Program-made: the position numbers and the translations under genes
Notes under the pieces: model-generated
What the model was told of the DNA's origin: nothing
Seen by the model: the letters and a program-made list of their open reading frames with translations, nothing else
The model's database searches: none
NCBI GenBank assembly: GCA_902786665.1
Contig: CADADN010000057.1
Location: 1-35,798, forward strand
Source of the DNA: an uncultured Prevotellaceae bacterium
Lineage (GTDB): Bacteria > Bacteroidota > Bacteroidia > Bacteroidales > Bacteroidaceae
Direction: 5' to 3'
Length of the DNA stretch: 35,798 nucleotides
Part shown: one piece after another, positions 34,036 to 35,798 of the stretch
How the letters are laid out: the number at the start of each line of letters is the position of its first letter
Numbering within the stretch: the first letter of the stretch is position 1

Positions 34036-35166
34036 ATGAAGACAATAGTGATAACAGGAGGAGCAGGGTTCATAGGCTCCCATGTGGTACGACTTTTTGT
34101 TAACAAATATCCTGACTACCATATCATTAATCTGGATAAGTTGACATACGCGGGCAATTTGGCCAATCTCAAGGACATCGAGGGGCGCCCCAATTATGAG
34201 TTCGTGAAGATGGACATCTGCGACTTCCACGCCTTCTATCAGCTGATGCAGGACAAGAAGGTCGATGGCATCATACACCTCGCCGCCGAGAGCCATGTCG
34301 ACAGAAGCATCAAGGACCCCTTCACCTTCGCACAGACCAACGTCATGGGTACATTGTCGTTGCTCCAAGCAGCCAAGCTCTATTGGGAGTCGCTGCCGGA
34401 AAAATATGATGGCAAACGATTCTACCACATTTCGACAGATGAGGTGTATGGAGCGCTAGAACTCAATCACCCCGAGGGCATCCAGCCACCGTTTACCACC
34501 ACCGCCTCCAGTGCGAAGCATCATCTAGCTTATGGCGACCGCTTCTTCCTCGAAACGACGAAATACAACCCCCATTCACCCTACAGCGCCGCCAAGGCAT
34601 CGAGCGACCATTTCGTGCGCGCTTTCCATGACACCTATGGGATGCCCGTCGTCGTCACCAACTGCTCCAACAACTATGGACCCTACCAATTCCCTGAGAA
34701 ACTCATCCCGTTGTTCATCAACAACATACGCCACAAAAAGCCCCTTCCCGTCTATGGGAAAGGGGAGAATGTGAGGGATTGGCTCTACGTCGAGGACCAT
34801 GCACGCGCCATAGACCTCATTTTCCATCAAGGAAAGATAGCCGAAACCTATAACATCGGAGGCTTCAATGAGTGGAAGAACATCGACCTCATCAAAGTCC
34901 TCATCAAGACCGTCGACCGACTTCTGGGACGTAAGGAAGGTGAGGATTTGTCGCTCATCACCTATGTCACCGACAGGGCAGGCCACGACCTCCGCTATGC
35001 CATCGACTCCACCAAGCTCCAGAAGGAATTGGGCTGGGAGCCCAGCCTGCAGTTTGAGGAAGGCATAGAGAAGACCGTACGCTGGTATCTTGACAATCAA
35101 GAGTGGCTCGACAATGTCACAAGCGGCGACTATCTGAAATACTATGATATGATGTATAAGATTTGA
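34036..35166 (+). CDS. rfbB: dTDP-glucose 4,6-dehydratase
   Basis: A 376-residue short-chain dehydrogenase/reductase-fold enzyme (RmlB) converting dTDP-glucose to dTDP-4-dehydro-6-deoxyglucose. NAD binding is by GGAGFIGSH at the N-terminus; STDEVYG and the catalytic Y183-x3-K187 (YSAAK) follow, with NCSNNYGPYQFPEKLIP. An insertion between STDEVYG and YSAAK (PPFTTTASSAKHHLAYGDRF) makes it longer than E. coli RmlB (about 355-361); this is usual in Bacteroidales. The first 110 bp are AT-rich like rfbA, while the remainder is GC-rich like the chromosome core, so a recombination junction inside the gene is possible. Confidence 0.97.
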   Translation: MKTIVITGGAGFIGSHVVRLFVNKYPDYHIINLDKLTYAGNLANLKDIEGRPNYEFVKMDICDFHAFYQLMQDKKVDGIIHLAAESHVDRSIKDPFTFAQTNVMGTLSLLQAAKLYWESLPEKYDGKRFYHISTDEVYGALELNHPEGIQPPFTTTASSAKHHLAYGDRFFLETTKYNPHSPYSAAKASSDHFVRAFHDTYGMPVVVTNCSNNYGPYQFPEKLIPLFINNIRHKKPLPVYGKGENVRDWLYVEDHARAIDLIFHQGKIAETYNIGGFNEWKNIDLIKVLIKTVDRLLGRKEGEDLSLITYVTDRAGHDLRYAIDSTKLQKELGWEPSLQFEEGIEKTVRWYLDNQEWLDNVTSGDYLKYYDMMYKI

Positions 35167-35471
35167 GGGCATCCCACCCTTGGCTTGCTCCTTCCTCAAG
35201 ATGAATCCACGATAATAAGTTCAATAGCTTGTATGGTATTGTCGCATTGCCTTTTTAGTGATGAAGCCACTTGGGGAAATTATGGTTTATGCTGCTGTAG
35301 GGGAAGATGGCAGCTTTTACTTTTCAAATCTAGACCAACAGTAACTGAAGTATGATCGAAAAACCATTCTCGTGGATCACTTGATTTTTGGGTCAAATAT
35401 TTAACCTCGAATTAAGAGAACAAAAACCATTTTTTTTGAATGGAAATTCTATCAAGTTCACTTTATTTTCG
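35167..35471. other. Non-coding region between rfbB and the aminotransferase gene
   Basis: No gene or terminator is supported. The only structures seen are CCATT (35428-35432) with AATGG (35439-35443) and an AT-rich tract before the promoter at 35472. It may be decayed DNA at the edge of a polysaccharide locus. Confidence 0.4.
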
Positions 35472-35479
35472 TATCTTTG
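35472..35479 (+). promoter_or_regulatory. Promoter -7 element of aminotransferase gene
   Basis: TATCTTTG followed by CAG fits TAnnTTTG, predicting a start near 35486. Just downstream TTGCC (35499-35503) and GGCAA (35512-35516) can pair. Confidence 0.6.
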
Positions 35480-35561
35480 CAGTCGCAAAATGCCGCGGTT
35501 GCCCGTAGGCAGGCAATCTTCGTGCATGAAAGTAATGTCTAATTTGCATAACATCAACAAA

Positions 35562-35798
35562 ATGGATAGAGTTTACCTTTGTCTTGCGCACATGAGCGGC
35601 AACGAGATGAAATACATCAAAGAGGCGTTCGACACCAACTGGGTGGTCCCTCTTGGTCCTAATGTGGATGCTTTTGAGGCTGAATTGGAAAAATTTGCTG
35701 GAGAGGGAAAGAAAGTCGTGGCCCTTGCCTCCGGGACCGCCGCCGTGCATCTTGCCATGGTGGCATTGGGGATTGGTAAAGGTGACGAGGTGATCTGC
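35562..35798 (+). CDS. DegT/DnrJ/EryC1/StrS-family sugar aminotransferase (partial)
   Basis: The first 79 residues of a PLP-dependent nucleotide-sugar aminotransferase, cut by the window end. MSGNEMKYIKEAFDTNWVVP, LGPNVDAFEAELEKF and ALASGTAAVHLAMVALGIGKGDEVI are the family's N-terminal signature; SGTAA is part of the PLP-phosphate pocket. Close relatives (PglE-like) aminate UDP-4-keto sugars for glycoprotein or capsule synthesis. An in-frame ATG at 35526 would add 12 residues, but homologues start at the position of 35562. It has its own promoter, separate from rfbCAB. The exact sugar cannot be told. Confidence 0.9.
   Translation, partial: MDRVYLCLAHMSGNEMKYIKEAFDTNWVVPLGPNVDAFEAELEKFAGEGKKVVALASGTAAVHLAMVALGIGKGDEVIC

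Noticed and set aside
35482-35561. GC-rich stem TTGCC/GGCAA in the aminotransferase leader considered as a riboswitch.
   Set aside because: The stem is five bases and no known riboswitch motif is present.

Overview
The window looks like a chromosome segment from the Bacteroidota, most likely a Prevotella-like member of the Bacteroidales. Four observations point there. Many genes are preceded by the Bacteroidota-type promoter (TAnnTTTG, with a TTTG about 19-20 bp upstream in the best cases). The order rpmB-rpmG-DUF4295-ftsY-rimO-HU protein is typical of the group. The Na+-translocating NADH:quinone reductase is complete. The glycogen branching enzyme is of the GBE1-like type. Species cannot be assigned from the sequence alone. 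No tRNA, rRNA, CRISPR array, phage module or intact insertion sequence was recognised.

Layout. 1-5.8 kb: an AEC-family transporter on the minus strand, a secreted MORN-repeat protein, a YhcH/TabA-like protein and glgB. 5.8-8 kb: an unrecognised membrane protein, then a long regulatory region. 8-9.9 kb: groES-groEL behind a sigma-54-like promoter with inverted repeats. 9.9-15 kb: a candidate small RNA, a formylglycine-enzyme-like lipoprotein, an M3 metallopeptidase and a type-B carboxylesterase. 15.2-19.7 kb: rpmB, rpmG, a DUF4295 gene, ftsY, rimO and a protein joining two HU-like domains to a membrane segment and a LysM-like domain. 19.8-25.7 kb: nqrABCDEF. 25.7-28.1 kb: convergent maeB (malic enzyme with phosphotransacetylase domain). 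28.5-31.9 kb: a TPR-membrane-AraC regulator, a small coiled-coil protein and two lipoproteins. 32.2-35.8 kb: rfbC-rfbA-rfbB and the start of a sugar aminotransferase, probably the left edge of a surface-polysaccharide locus.

How the genes work together. ftsY, rimO and the ribosomal proteins serve protein synthesis and membrane targeting. Nqr makes a sodium gradient from NADH, while MaeB yields pyruvate and NADPH. RfbA and RfbB make dTDP-4-dehydro-6-deoxyglucose and RfbC epimerises it. No rfbD is present in the window.

The most interesting features are: (1) the HU-HU-(Asp-Gly-X)n-TM-LysM protein, which could tether the nucleoid to the cell wall; (2) the sigma-54-like groESL control region; (3) a promoter-plus-terminator unit between groEL and the next gene that looks like an sRNA; and (4) several families of dispersed or tandem intergenic repeats, one of which recurs in four intergenic regions with a shared core. 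All functional statements come from reading the sequence and from family knowledge; no search was run.
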